Shown: positions 34,430-45,201, counted from the stretch's first letter. The stretch: DNA of 64,000 bases from Blasia pusilla (GCA_050084515.1 CM114271.1:64046001-64110000); one strand, 5' to 3'. Made by a program: numbers and translations. Notes: generated by a model not told the origin, from the letters alone.

Positions 34430-35530
34430 GTATCATGGCTAAGCTTGGGTCAACAACCATCCACATTTGGAAGATGACATGGCGCACAATTACGCACATG
34501 GTCCTTCCAAAAAACTCCATCACGACCCTCCAACATGAGAACTCCGAAGCTAACATCTCACGCACTCGTAAAATAGTGCGGCTCGCCACATCCAACGTTG
34601 TCGGGGCAATCTGCTGCAAATAGACATAGTCCCCACATGGAACCTACTGAATCGATGGTCGATAACCTCCACCCGAATGGTTGCATACCGCAACGTATCC
34701 TGTGTTGAGCAATGGCAAGATTCTCAAAGGTTGGCATAACTCTCCAAAGAGCTCCGCCCGCTGAGAACACACCCTCATCCACATCTCTCGGGTCATCAAG
34801 GTTCACCACCTCACTAGACTCCCGAATAATTGCCGGCAAGTCGGATCTCGGCCGATAATGAAAATAAGGTGAGAAGGAAGCCAAGGATGCTTGGCGATCG
34901 AACCTATACCCCATGGCTAACCATGGCAACCGAATATCCGGTCTCCAAGATGCCCTTCAGAGGCCATACTTGCGCAATGCCCTCTTCACCGTCTGAACCA
35001 CACGCTCAGCCAAACCATCCGCCTTTGGATGATCTCGAGACGTGGTCCGATGATCAATCAACGCCTTGTCACACAAGACCGAAACTCACCACGAAACTCT
35101 GTGCCACCGGTCGGTCAAGACTTCAACCTGGTGCACCAAAATGACTAAGCACTCTATCCGAAACGCATACGCCGTTCCTCACTTGCCTTGTCCGTAATGC
35201 CACCAACTCAATCCACTTGGAGAAGTGCTCCACCATCACCAACACATCGATGATGATGTAAATCAGATCCAACGGTAACGGTCCGCAAAGTCCACACTCC
35301 AACGGTAACCCAACCCCATAATAGGCAAGGGGTGTAATTGTGGTGTAGGGGCATTAAATGATGCCCTCACCCGGTCACAAACCATACAACGTGACACCAA
35401 GCTGCTGCACTGAGTATGCATGCCACGCCACCAATATCTTGGCCAAGGAGTAAGCTATACGTGACGCTTTACCCCAAAATGTCCCAACTCCTCATGGGCA
35501 TGTCGCATAATGCGCTCTCTCTGAGCCAAA
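34430..35530 (-). pseudogene. Integrase of element 2, frameshifted
   Basis: The N-terminal zinc-binding region starts with RERIMRHAHEELGHFGVKRH (35,510-35,455). The core's C-terminal part, DHPKADGLAERVVQTVKRAL (about 35,035-34,975), includes the catalytic Glu of the D,D35E triad. Then come MPWLAMGYRFDRQASLASFS (34,929 onward) and a small SH3-like tail (QQIAPTTLDVASRTILRVRE). The frame changes several times, so it is not translatable in one piece. The function would be strand transfer of the cDNA into the genome. Confidence 0.78.
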
Positions 35531-35879
35531 TATGGCACTACTCGTACTCTACCATCCTCCCACACGCGGAGAATATGTGTTCCCTCCAATCGATACCTCT
35601 TAGCACGTTGAAGAACACGGTCTCGCTCCTTGGCACTAACTATGCCTGGCACCCCTCTTGGTCCGTAGGAACTCCAACACCAACGCATCATCATGAATAT
35701 CACGCTGATCCGTACCACCATCTCCAACCTTAGGATCTCAAGGTGGCCATCTACCCCTCGACTAGAGTAAGATATCATGTGGTCCTCCATACTAGAGTCC
35801 ACCCTAACCAACATAAAAGGCGGATGCATGCCAACCTGGCACCATCTCCTCATCAACCTCGCCATGCCATCTAGCCTAG

Positions 35880-37319
35880 TTGTATCCTCTTGGCTAGTAC
35901 ATGGGTTCCTACTCAACCCATCAAGCATCAAGGTTGGCAACTCGGTCTATGTACCACCGGAAGTCATACTCTGTAAGATAAGAGCCCACCGTGCAAGCTT
36001 CCCTGTAAGCTTGTCCGACTCCATCAACCACTTGAGCGGTGGTGATCAAGAACAAGGGTAAACGTGTGGCAAACAAGTAACACCTAAAGTATGCCTGACC
36101 CACACTCTTGCCAAGCACTCTCCCTCATATGAACTATAGCGCGACTCATTTGCATTATTCGAAACGACTTGCATAGGCCACCACAAACTCCATGTGTTCA
36201 TCATCATGTTGTGCCAACACCGCTCCAAGTCCCAACCTACTCCAATCACGAAAAAGCCCTCGATAGGTCTCCTCAAGATAGGCGCCGCCACCAATGGGCC
36301 TTAAGCTCCACAAAAGCTCTCTCGATCATCTGAAGTGCCACTCTTGATCTGATTTCAGCAATTGGTTCAAAGGCTTTGCCATAGCACTAAATCCCTTCAC
36401 ATACCTCCGATAGTAGTTCGCCAATCCCATGAATGCTCGAACTCTACTCACATCTATCGGACTTGGAATAAGTGCAATAGCCTCCACCTTTGCTTGTGAA
36501 CTCCCAAACCACCTGGATAGATCACATGACCCAAGTACTCAACATCCTCATGGAAGAACTTACACTTTCCTGGATGCAAACGTAGACCATGAGCTTTCAA
36601 CCGCTCAAACACCATCTGCAAATGTATCGATGCTCCTCCACCGTGTTCTTGAACACCAAGATATCATCAATGTAACACCGAACAAAATCCAACCCTACTA
36701 GGATCCCGCCCATCACTCTTTGAAACTCGACAGGTGCATTCTTCAACCCAAAGGGTAAGAATTTCCACCGGTACAAACAATCCTTGCCATGAGAGTTGAC
36801 ACCCCAAAATCTTTGTCTTGGCCTTGTCACTCTCCGAATCGGCAATTGATGGTATCTGCTCAAGATCCAAAGTACTCAAAATCTTTGCCTGTCCCACCAC
36901 ATCAAAGATCTCTCGGTGTAGGCATGGCATACCTATCGGCCTTGGTTTGCCGATTGATAGGACGGTAATCTCCACACATCCGCCTATCCGTGTAGTTGCC
37001 ATGCATATCCTTTTAGCGAGCATGACAGTGGGTGATGCATACTCTCCATGCGACAACTCCACTAATCTAGCCTCCAAAAGGTCCAACGTCCTACTCGAAT
37101 CAGGTCCCTCTCCATATCACTATATCGGTAGGGACGACGGAAGATTGGCGTATCACTAGCCAAATCAATCCGTATACCGGGTCCAACCAGAGAACCCAAC
37201 TCCTTCATGCTAAAGGCAAAACAACTCCTATAAGCACGTAGGAACTGTGTCAAGCGTCGTTTCTCACCTCCCGTAAGCTTGGGCCCAAGTAATGGCTCCC
37301 AAGTCTCCTCCTTTGGCAT
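35880..37319 (-). pseudogene. Reverse transcriptase and RNase H of element 2, frameshifted
   Basis: The RT N-terminus begins near 37,319 (KEETWEPLLGPKLT). Motifs follow in several frames: HGEYASPTVMLAK, AKILSTLDLE (the motif A Asp), DCLYRWKFLPFGLKNAPVEF and the catalytic CYIDDILVF (YIDD at about 36,674-36,663). RNase H/connection motifs follow at 36,130-35,900 (YEGECLA, YDFRWYIDRVANLDA). Family-typical order and spacing are kept, but frameshifts break it. Confidence 0.82.
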
Positions 37320-37559
37320 ACTAGAGGAGAGGGCGATGCCATTGGTTGCTACATAACCCCCTCACAAGATGATACACCCTTAGCTACACCATCATCCGAG
37401 CAAATAACTCCTCCACCAAAGATGAGCAACCAACTCCACATGCCCAGCCATTACATCCCATTTACTCCAAGGATGCAAAATACTACTCTCCTCGCCCCCA
37501 GCCGATGCCTCTACCGTCCCGGTAGCCATCGAGCTCATTACAAGGGGTGGAAGACCCAC

Positions 37560-38574
37560 AGACATAGTCCGAAGTCGACGCTGCTCGGCCATACCAAGAC
37601 TCAAAATCCAAGTCAAACAATTCAGGTCCATGGCCTGACCCAACACATGACGTCGTGAAGCCTCAAAAATAGAAGCAACCATTTTGCCACGCCAAGAGTA
37701 AATCCCATCGCACGCTCTCTCTCATCAGCGTTAGGCTCCACCAACCGCCGCACATGAGAATCCCATACAAGCCCCGGACCACCTTCCCTGTAGGCATGTG
37801 ACGCGGGAAAACTCACAAATGTGGGTAGTGCCATCCTAGGCTGGCCCACACGGTTCACCACTACCATGGGTGACCGATCAATAACCCTCACCACTTGAGA
37901 AAGTCGCCCAGTATCCAAGATACTATCCACTGTAAGGCGAGGATCCCGCTGCATTGCATCATATGCTCGACGTAGAACCTCCCTAGGCAACAAGTTTGTC
38001 CACCACAAGCGTGGACGATGTGCACGCTGAGCCAACTCAAGGCGTTGCATCCAACAACACCGCTGGTCCAATCCAAGAGCGCACCTCATGAATACTCGCC
38101 ATCATCCGGGTCCGAGTGTCACCCAACAATGGAACATTCTCCAGAATGTAAGCTAGAGCACGTGCCTGATGAACTTGAAGATGTCGTAACACCCGTAACA
38201 TCTCCCAAAACAATCGAGACCTAGGGTCATGTAATCCCTCACCACGACCAGAGACGTGTATGACCCGACATGGCCATCCAGCAATCACCAAATCCACAGG
38301 ACCAACCCTCTCAAGGTCCTGCGCCCTTCAACAATGCAATGTGTGATGGTAAAGCACGCTGGTACCCACGAATAGCTGATGGCGGCAACAACTCAAGATA
38401 TCTCCGCATCAACTGACCAATATGTCGGGATGAGACTCTCTGGGCCGTCTCATCTCGCTCCACATACACGTATCTCCGCACAGGAATACCGGCCTGCAAC
38501 ACTGCCGCCAAACCAGTGCTAATCCCACCAAAGAGATCTAACACACAAATGCCCTCCGGCGGATCGCCATACAA
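37560..38574 (-). pseudogene. DNMT3-like cytosine-5 DNA methyltransferase of element 2
   Basis: It would transfer methyl from S-adenosylmethionine to cytosine in DNA. Motifs appear in canonical order: I VLDLFGGISTGLAAVLQAG (about 38,545-38,490), IV DLVIAGWPC with the catalytic Cys (38,279-38,268), VI YILENVPLLGD (38,141-38,133), VIII AQRAHRPRLWWTN (38,029-38,000), IX ERERAMGF (37,723-37,700) and X RRHVLGQAMDLN (about 37,650-37,620). A target-recognition region with LTVDSILDTGR lies between VIII and IX. Canonical order separates it from plant DRM enzymes, which are circularly permuted. The short ENVP...GD and AHRPR context is DNMT3-like. It is interrupted by two single-base frameshifts, near 38,315-38,300 and 38,045-38,040; apart from those all catalytic motifs are intact. 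It lies between protease and RT. Confidence 0.88.
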
Positions 38575-38899
38575 TGGGTGTAGTATCCAAAGGGGATAAC
38601 TAATCGGGCGAAGTAGGAGTCCGTGGGGCCTCCTCTTCCTCGTGAGTATATGACCTCACACCAAGCCTCTGCACTAGGCGACGCCTCCTCTGCCGTAGTG
38701 CACCGCTTTGAACTCCAAAGTGGCACATCCAACGATGAGGATGCCTTTGCTGCAAAAATAGGGACCTCCTCTTCCTCCTCATGCGCAGGAGAATCCATAG
38801 CGAAACATTACCCTCCAAAAAGTCTCTGGCCAAGTGACTACTCCACTAAAACCACCCACAGATGCTAACATGTTGGGGAAGACCCTCCTGGTCGAGCCC

Positions 38900-39424
38900 C
38901 CGAAATAAATCTCACAGAACTTGGCTCATACGTCCATCCTCGGACTACCAACCTGGTCTATAAGAGACTGTCTCGACCCAATAATCCATCCGAAAACCCA
39001 TCGGGTACAACATCGCTCCTCCAACTAGTACATCATACGACTCGGTGATGTGACTACATGCAGATACTCCCAACCGGGAGCTATCGGTCGCATGATCTGG
39101 TCTCAATCACAGAAAACTTCTCCGTGTCATGAATTGAGACCTATCATTGGCTCCTCCAAGTGATGTTTGAATCTGGAATGGGCAAGGCTCAAGCTCTGAC
39201 CTCCGAATACCCAAACCAATACATGCCGCCTTTCCCAACATCAAAGGTTGGGCACCAGAGTCTAACAAGACTCTATCTGGTCTATACACACATCTGTAGG
39301 ACTCACCAATCGGAAGATCCCACTCCGGTTGTCCAACATACATACACCAGTGTAAGCCTCTCACGATAAATGGTGGCCGGGTGGTAATGCATCCATCTTC
39401 GCCGCCGCCGCTGCCAAGTAGCAC
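38900..39424 (-). pseudogene. Aspartic protease (retropepsin) of element 2
   Basis: The active-site motif is RVLLDSGAQPLMLGKAA (DSG at about 39,262-39,254), followed downstream by YDVLVGGAMLYPMGF near 39,040-39,000, the typical Gypsy protease-to-linker sequence. It would cleave the gag-pol polyprotein. The frame continues toward the methyltransferase only through breaks. Confidence 0.75.
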
Positions 39425-39866
39425 AAGTACTCAATGCTACTCGACATAGAGGGTCGCTCCACCGCAACACCCTCATCCACCTCAACACGTGTAGCAAGAT
39501 AACACCCCACGTTCACACAACGTGGTCGCTGGTGAAATACTGGAGCTAAGTCAACTCCTAAAGCCATCGGCTCCGTGGCGAAAACAATGGGGATCCCAAC
39601 ATCGAAGTTGCCATCCGCACATATTTGCATTGGATGGTGCATCCGTGTCTACTACACGCGATGTAGATGCCTCGAGTCCCCAATGTCGGCTCAATAGGTC
39701 GCGAGGGAACCATGGATGGAGTCCTAAGCACCTCGGACAACAAGAATGACTGGGAAGCCTAGCACGCCTCCCGGCCCTCACCCCTCTGTGGGTCCAACTC
39801 CTGAAGAGCACCACGTGGCTCTGACGCTCGAGTGGCTCCTCTCGTAACTGCAGCTGATGCCTCAAC

Positions 39867-41100
39867 CTATGCTGCACTCGCCATATAAGAGAGATCATCC
39901 CCTCCATAAGAGGTGGAAGCTCCTGCTCCCGAACCTGATCTATGTTGGATACCAACCATAGTAGCCAACTTCTGCTCCAACTGCTCAATCCTGGAAACCA
40001 TAGCTGACTCTGTCGTAGTGATAGGGGTAGCCACCGTAGGCTCTCCAACCACTGGTCCACCTCTACCACCCCTACCACCTCTACCACCTCGGCCTCTCGG
40101 AGCTACTCCACCACGGCCACGGCCTGATCTCAACTCTGGATGAAGATCAAAGCAACGCTCTCGAGGATGACCTAGTCTCCCGCAATGATCACACTGAGTT
40201 GGGGCCGACTGAGGCCCATCCTCCAAAGTCCGTCTCCCATCCTCTTGGGGACAAAACTTCCTAACATGATCACCTCCACATGTCCAACATGACTGTCCTT
40301 GCTGTGGGGCAGCAAATGAAGGCAATGGTCTCTGCACAAATGTCCCTCTAGGACTTGACTGAGGTCGCGTGTACCCCCCACGACTCCCACTACTACTACC
40401 ACCACCACTACTACGAGACTGTGAGGTGGGCGGCTGAACACGAGAAGTAGTAGTTGTATCCCTACTGAATGCGGATGTCACCACTCTCTCCTTCACCATG
40501 TTAAGCTCAATCTTCTCAGATAGAGCAAACACATGGGTCAATGTGGGTGAATCATCACTCATAAGAGTAGCATCACGTACCCTACGGCGCAAATCTCTGT
40601 CCAAGATCCCATACCAAAACTGGACTGCCTGATCCTCAATCACACCCTAGGTAATGGGAAATCAAGCGTCGCATACGCGTGTATGCCTCACGAAGACTCT
40701 CACCAGTCTTTCGCTCAAAGTCCTGAAGATTCCTCAACTTCTCCGTCTTCACTCCCTGATAGTTCTTCTTCAACCTCTTGAAGAACTCTGCAATCGGCTA
40801 ACGATGGTGGGGCACTAGTACCTCCACTAGTACCCCCACTAGTACCTCCACCGGTACCCCCACCCGGCTCGTACTGCACGTACCACTCAAAGATCGGGTC
40901 GGGCCGTGGCATAGTAGGAGCACTACTACCAATACCACCATGGGTGATAGACACATAGCCCGGAGACCAATATTGTCTCCATGCCTCAATCTCAAAGCAA
41001 CATGGTCCTTCCTAAACTCATGGTAATCATCCATGGGTGGTCCTTCCAAGTCTTTGAAACAACCCTTCCAAGCCAAGAAGGGTGTAAACAACGTGGCGTT
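39867..41100 (-). pseudogene. gag of element 2 with two zinc knuckles and an RGG-rich tail
   Basis: The retrotransposon gag core is at about 40,800-40,640 (FFKRLKKNYQGVKTEKLRN, TGESLREAYTRMRRLIS). A frameshift leads into a 258-residue open frame (40,643-39,867). This holds a Ser/Gly-rich linker, a first knuckle CWTCGGDHVRKFC (C-x2-C-x3-H-x4-C, one residue short), a second CDHCGRLGHPRERC (standard C-x2-C-x4-H-x4-C), and an Arg-Gly-rich stretch GRGGRGGRGGRGG. Upstream, at 40,810-40,865, a minisatellite encodes repeated GGTS. These features suit RNA packaging in the nucleocapsid. Confidence 0.8.
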
Positions 41101-41958
41101 CGCAACATCTGCATATCACAAGACGTATCAAACTCGCATGAATTCCTCCAACTCAATGGTACCCACTTTGCACCGAGTATATTGTCGTGGGCCCTTCATG
41201 GCCCCATATCCACCGTCCATGTCCCAAATCAATGGAGCCGCAACACTCGATAACAACGTAGAAGGCGGGTGTTTGGAACACCTCGTCCTCCTCTTCATCA
41301 ACCGTCGGAAGTGGAAAAGGTAGGCGATACCTAAATCCACTCCGTGTGAAACCACCATCGTCCGCACCACGGTCCCCAACGGACCACCCGACAGACTCGT
41401 GATGACCAACGCCGATGCCGCACCACCACCAAATTACCAAGTGACGTCGATGTCGCTATACTATTCTAGCTCTACTAGCTATGGGTGTTAGGCAACCTAA
41501 CTTGTCATCACCACAAGAAGTCTCCCACAATCTACTCGTCATCCCTCCGGCCTCCTCACTACGGTAGCACAGGGGAGTAACACTACTCTGGAAATCAGCG
41601 TCAACCCTAACAATGGGCGCGCAAGCAAGAAGCACGATGGAGGGGATCCAAACACAGGAAATCCAACGACAACCCTCCAATCGCAAATGGAAATCAAGGT
41701 AACACAATCCACCAAACGTGGTGCCCTCTGAATCCACAAAACCCACCACACAATTCTAACGCAATAGCTACTCGCATGTGGTCGATGACGTACTAGTCTA
41801 ACGCAGCAAAGACACCTAAAAATATCACCTGCATGGAGAGGCTACACCGTACTATGCGCTAGAGGTACATCAACCAAAAACCTGAGATGCATAAAGCGCC
41901 TAACACATCTCCGAACAACACCAAATGAGCTACAACAGTCTGTACACTGGCATAGTTA

Positions 41959-42011
41959 AGAACTCGGCAATTAAGCGTCCTCCAGGAAGAATAGCCCAAA
42001 GATGGGTGACC
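41959..42011 (+). promoter_or_regulatory. 5S rRNA-like segment in the leader of element 2
   Basis: Without any gap, 39 of 53 positions match the plant 5S rRNA internal promoter region as I remember it. The segment begins agaactcggcaattaagcgt (A-box region, near identical), has a weak middle, and ends aagatgggtgacc (C box, near identical). The 5S sense strand is plus, opposite to the retroelement. A similar 5S domain is known from the LTRs of Cassandra TRIM elements, so this could be a Cassandra remnant, a captured 5S pseudogene, or part of this element's own leader. Confidence 0.68.
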
Positions 42012-42150
42012 AGTTATGCAAAACTCAAATCCCAAATCCTGCAAAAATTGCCTCACGCCCAAGCAAGCAAGCTTGCTTACTTGCTCCTTGCTCCTTACTC
42101 CGCCTCTCACGCCCACTCGCCCCGAGCTACCACGAGTTGCCTCGAAGCTA

Positions 42151-42489
42151 ACACGTTTACAATCACATACAATCGAGCCAAACCCACTCCACGATGGGAG
42201 AATCTAGGTCGAAGCTTGCGGGAAACACCATAGCCAAGAGCTCTACTCACTACCAAGGCTAACTCCCAACGCAACAGGCTCAACTCAAAGAAGACGATCG
42301 TTCTTTGAGGGCAAGCCACCTTATATCCTCCAACCTAAGAGCGGGCCCTACTGGGAAAGTCACCCCCAAGTGAGTAACCCCCAACCCTATGTATGGAACC
42401 GCATCTCTACCAAGCCACTACGGTCCTACATAAGGAATGGCCTCTACCAGCACACCATACTCTACGATATAATCCGTATGGTCATGACA
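42151..42489 (-). repeat. 5' LTR of element 2 (truncated at its inner end)
   Basis: It matches 33,661-33,996 with a few substitutions and small indels, and starts TGTCATGACC on the minus strand. The inner 136 bp present in the 3' LTR are missing and the sequence changes abruptly at 42,150, so the primer-binding site cannot be placed with confidence. Confidence 0.85.
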
Positions 42490-42975
42490 TGCAGTTCAAC
42501 TATCCTTTGTCTTCACAAAGGAAGCTTATCCCTGTAAGAGAAATAGTTAGATACATTGTAACTCATAGATGCATGATGACATCTAAACTCATTTCATTTA
42601 TTTTCTCTTTCTTTCTTAGATACTAGCATTGTCCAACCAAGGAGCAGAGTTTATGGTCCCAAGGTTGATAGGCACTGCTCCATATCATAAAGCCACTATC
42701 CCACAGATTCATACATAGGTTTCTCACACAACTGCCACCATGATCACTACACTTCATCATGTTTGCTAGATTTTGATGTGGATTGGTGTAGCTCAGGAAT
42801 ACTTGTGTAGTGAGAGACACATTGTAGCAGCTCATATCAAGGGACATGCTATCAACTATATGGTTTATTTTAAGTCGAAGAGGTTGTGACACCGCAGTAC
42901 GGTATCTCCAGGATGTGGAACTCTGTAAATGAGTCGATGATGGTGAGGGAAGCTTTATTTGCACTCCTTGAACAC

Positions 42976-43212
42976 CTATAATATAGACAAAGCCATGGCA
43001 ACCAAATCCACTACCACTCCGGAGCAGATCAAGATCCGGGTCAGAAGAGGAGTGACTACCAAAGAGCTCATGGTAGTGAGGCTCGTAAGCACAATGCTGA
43101 GAGCCATGTTTCCGACAAATCCTTTGACCATGCTGTCCCATGAGAAAAGTGTCATCATTTGTCCCAATGGTCCTTGTCCTACAAAATTCCCATGCACACA
43201 AATGTACGCCAT
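42976..43212 (-). pseudogene. BASS-type (bile acid:sodium symporter) transporter exon fragment
   Basis: The minus strand encodes hydrophobic helices with NMALSIVLTSLTTMSSLVVT, then PLLTRIL and VDLVAMALSIL. This matches the A-L-S-V-x-L-T / T-P-L-L-T / V-D-x-x-G-L-A-L-S-T-L blocks of plastid BASS transporters. The following helices were not found in readable frame toward 42,620, and the preceding glycine-rich block is damaged. It is probably a captured or decayed exon of a host transporter gene, between element 2 and the LTR-B repeat. Confidence 0.55.
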
Positions 43213-43559
43213 ATCAACAAGACCACCTTAAGGCTAGCAAATCAAAAGAGGGTAAACGTGATTGCTTTGTTCTACAAAATCATGTTGGTGCGCTTTAAAC
43301 ATGAAGATGTTACCTAGAGAGCTTTGGCTTAAGACGAACATTACCACAAGGCTAGAGATTGAAGATCCCCATGTGGCTACAATTTTCTTGAAACCTCATT
43401 ACCTCAACGTCCATGGAAATTGATCGAAGAAGCTGGTCGCCTTGACAGAATACGCCATTATCAGCTCCATTGTCACCAGCAACACCTTGGACTCCAAATC
43501 TAAACCTTTTTGAAGCTCACCTAACACTATAGTAGTGGAGGACACACTCAGTAGGTCGA

Positions 43560-44117
43560 GGATGACCTGCTGAGGCCCTAGGAAACATGAGAGAGCAAGT
43601 TTCCCCTTCGTTTCGACTCATTTGGATCCAAATTGAGGAGCTTGTTATTTTAGGTAAGTACCATTTTCAGTATATGATCGACTTTTAATTTTTTGTAAGT
43701 GGCCATTGATCTCCTACATCAGGTCAAGAGCCAAGGAGGTGACTTGGGAGCATAGGTTACCATGGAGAGAGCTTGGGAGAGGGGAGGGATATACCTCAAG
43801 GAGAGAGCTTGAGAGTTCATTCTCTCTTTGTTGAACCTCTTGGCATGAGGCGGCAGAGCTATGGTCTTGCTTGCCTTGTTTGTGTAACCCAAGCCTCTCA
43901 TTAGGAGAGTGAGTTTGGTTTGACATTGAGAGACACATGTGAGAACTATAGTGTTGTGAGAGAGATTTGATCTTACTTTATTGGAGATATTTTGGTACTT
44001 CTTGTCTCGTTGTTTGGATGCCATGAGTTAGCATGGGATCGTGCGTGTTTGTATGTGTGTGTTTGGTGACAGCGATGTATGTTGTGAAGTGACGTGTGTG
44101 CGCATGACATGGCTCTC
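43560..44117 (+). repeat. LTR-B copy a (inverted relative to the other two)
   Basis: Its reverse complement matches 49,262-49,497 over its first part and 52,561-53,045 over the rest, with shared blocks such as aacacgcacgatcccatgct, taccaaaatatctccaataa, aatgagaggcttgg and catttggatccaaattgagg-like ends. Its outer end (acaacatacatcgctg) also resembles the outer end of element 2's LTR, so the LTR families are related. No adjacent coding region was identified for this copy. Confidence 0.7.
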
Positions 44118-44620
44118 CATTTGGATGGAAATTCAGATGAGGTTGATGAGACAAACCACAAGTATTTTGGGAAATGGCATAATTGCTAGCTCTCAACGCT
44201 TGTGAGAAGTGGAATTTGTGACATGCGACGTCGCTCATTTTGGTAGACGTTACCAAATCAATCTCAAGCATTTCCTGCTCAATTCATGGCCCCGTGATTT
44301 TTGGATTTTATCGTCATAATTTCACAATTTCCACGTGTTTAATCGGAGCATAATCAACAGATGGATTGCGAGACCGGTGCAAGTAAGGAAACTAATGGCG
44401 GCAGTCAGTCAAAGTGAGAGCTCTAGCACCACAGGTTTGAATTTCCCCATCGAGTGAGAAAGCAACAAACACTCAGCCTTGTCCCGCCAGCTCCACAACT
44501 ACAATGACATGTTCGGAATCACAACGCTGTCGTGTCGAGAGTCTTTCTTCGAGTAAGGGCAGGCCTTCTAGCTGCGGCAGACGCGGTCGATCCAAGATGA
44601 ACTCTCTGAGAAGATCTCCT
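44118..44620. other. No gene recognised
   Basis: Contains a boundary into the repetitive ORF family that follows (similarity to 58,560 onward begins near 44,527). Nothing else was recognised. Confidence 0.4.
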
Positions 44621-45049
44621 TTTTCAATATAAAATTATTATATATACACTCCATTCTCTCACGACATGTATCACAAATGGAAGTGCCGAGGCGATAACTT
44701 CTTCGTAACATTGGACCCCGAAATTCCTAACTATAAAATCCCTATAAACTATTTTACGTTTGTACACGAGGAAGATAGCACAACTAGTATTAAACCCTAC
44801 TTGAGCAGGCCTATTGACGTCCATGGATCGCTATATAAGGACATACAAAGTATAATCCCATGTCCTTCCATATGTGACGATAGGAAGGATCACCGGAGTT
44901 GGAGATTGAATGACCTGGTTCGTGAACGCCTCCCCAAAGTGATAAACTAAATAGCGAGTGAACCGATGCCTATCTACAAAGACTATCTTGACATGGTATG
45001 GATTAAGGAAAGGAAAGTCGGGCACAACTCGTGCTCCATCCCTATCCAT
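44527..45049 (-). pseudogene. Unknown repetitive ORF family, copy 1
   Basis: On the minus strand, two frames encode DFPFLNPYHVKIVFVDRHRF, then YLVYHFGEAFTNQVIQSPTP, and then VYKRKIVYRDFIVRNFGVQC followed by YEEVIASALPF. The same protein segments occur at 63,365-63,640 (plus) and, more decayed, at 58,600-58,860 (minus). I do not recognise the family. Its repetition and decay suggest a transposon-derived gene. Confidence 0.5.
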
Positions 45050-45199
45050 GCTTGACAGACATTCTCTCTACTCTCCTTAAGAATGAGTTTTGGCGGAGTT
45101 ATTCTCCAAAGAGGGGTAATCCACTCTTATTGGGGAAGTAACAAGCCAAAACATTCATTATTTTAGTATGACTAAACTCCTCTAAGGTGACAAACCTCT

Positions 45200-45201
<2 letters not shown>

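Larger units (their letters stand above)
33525..42489 (-). mobile_element. Gypsy element 2: LTR retrotransposon with DNMT3-like methyltransferase and PHD finger
   Basis: Read on the minus strand, the order is 5' LTR (42,489-42,151), leader with a 5S-like segment, gag, protease, cytosine-5 methyltransferase, RT, RNase H, integrase, PHD finger, polypurine tract (about 34,110-34,101) and 3' LTR (33,996-33,525). PR-RT-RH-IN order and the gag zinc knuckles place it in Ty3/Gypsy. The LTRs share 336/339 bp with only a few differences, so insertion is fairly recent. The reading frame is broken by several frameshifts in gag, methyltransferase, RT and PHD, so it is not autonomous as read. Assembly or sequencing error cannot be excluded for the single-base shifts. 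Confidence 0.88.

Noticed and set aside
37560-38574. DRM- or chromomethylase-type assignment of the methyltransferase
   Set aside because: Motifs are in canonical order, not permuted as in DRM, and there is no chromodomain insert between motifs I and IV as in CMT.
40172-40441. Minus-strand frame with a poly-valine run
   Set aside because: Alternate frame of the Ser/Gly-rich gag linker.
34101-42150. Element 2 as a plant pararetrovirus or an env-bearing errantivirus-like element
   Set aside because: Integrase, two LTRs and the polypurine tract mark it as an LTR retrotransposon; no movement protein or envelope-like frame is present.
42623-43201. 192-codon minus-strand frame
   Set aside because: It overlaps the BASS-like helices in another frame; its own translation shows no domain.
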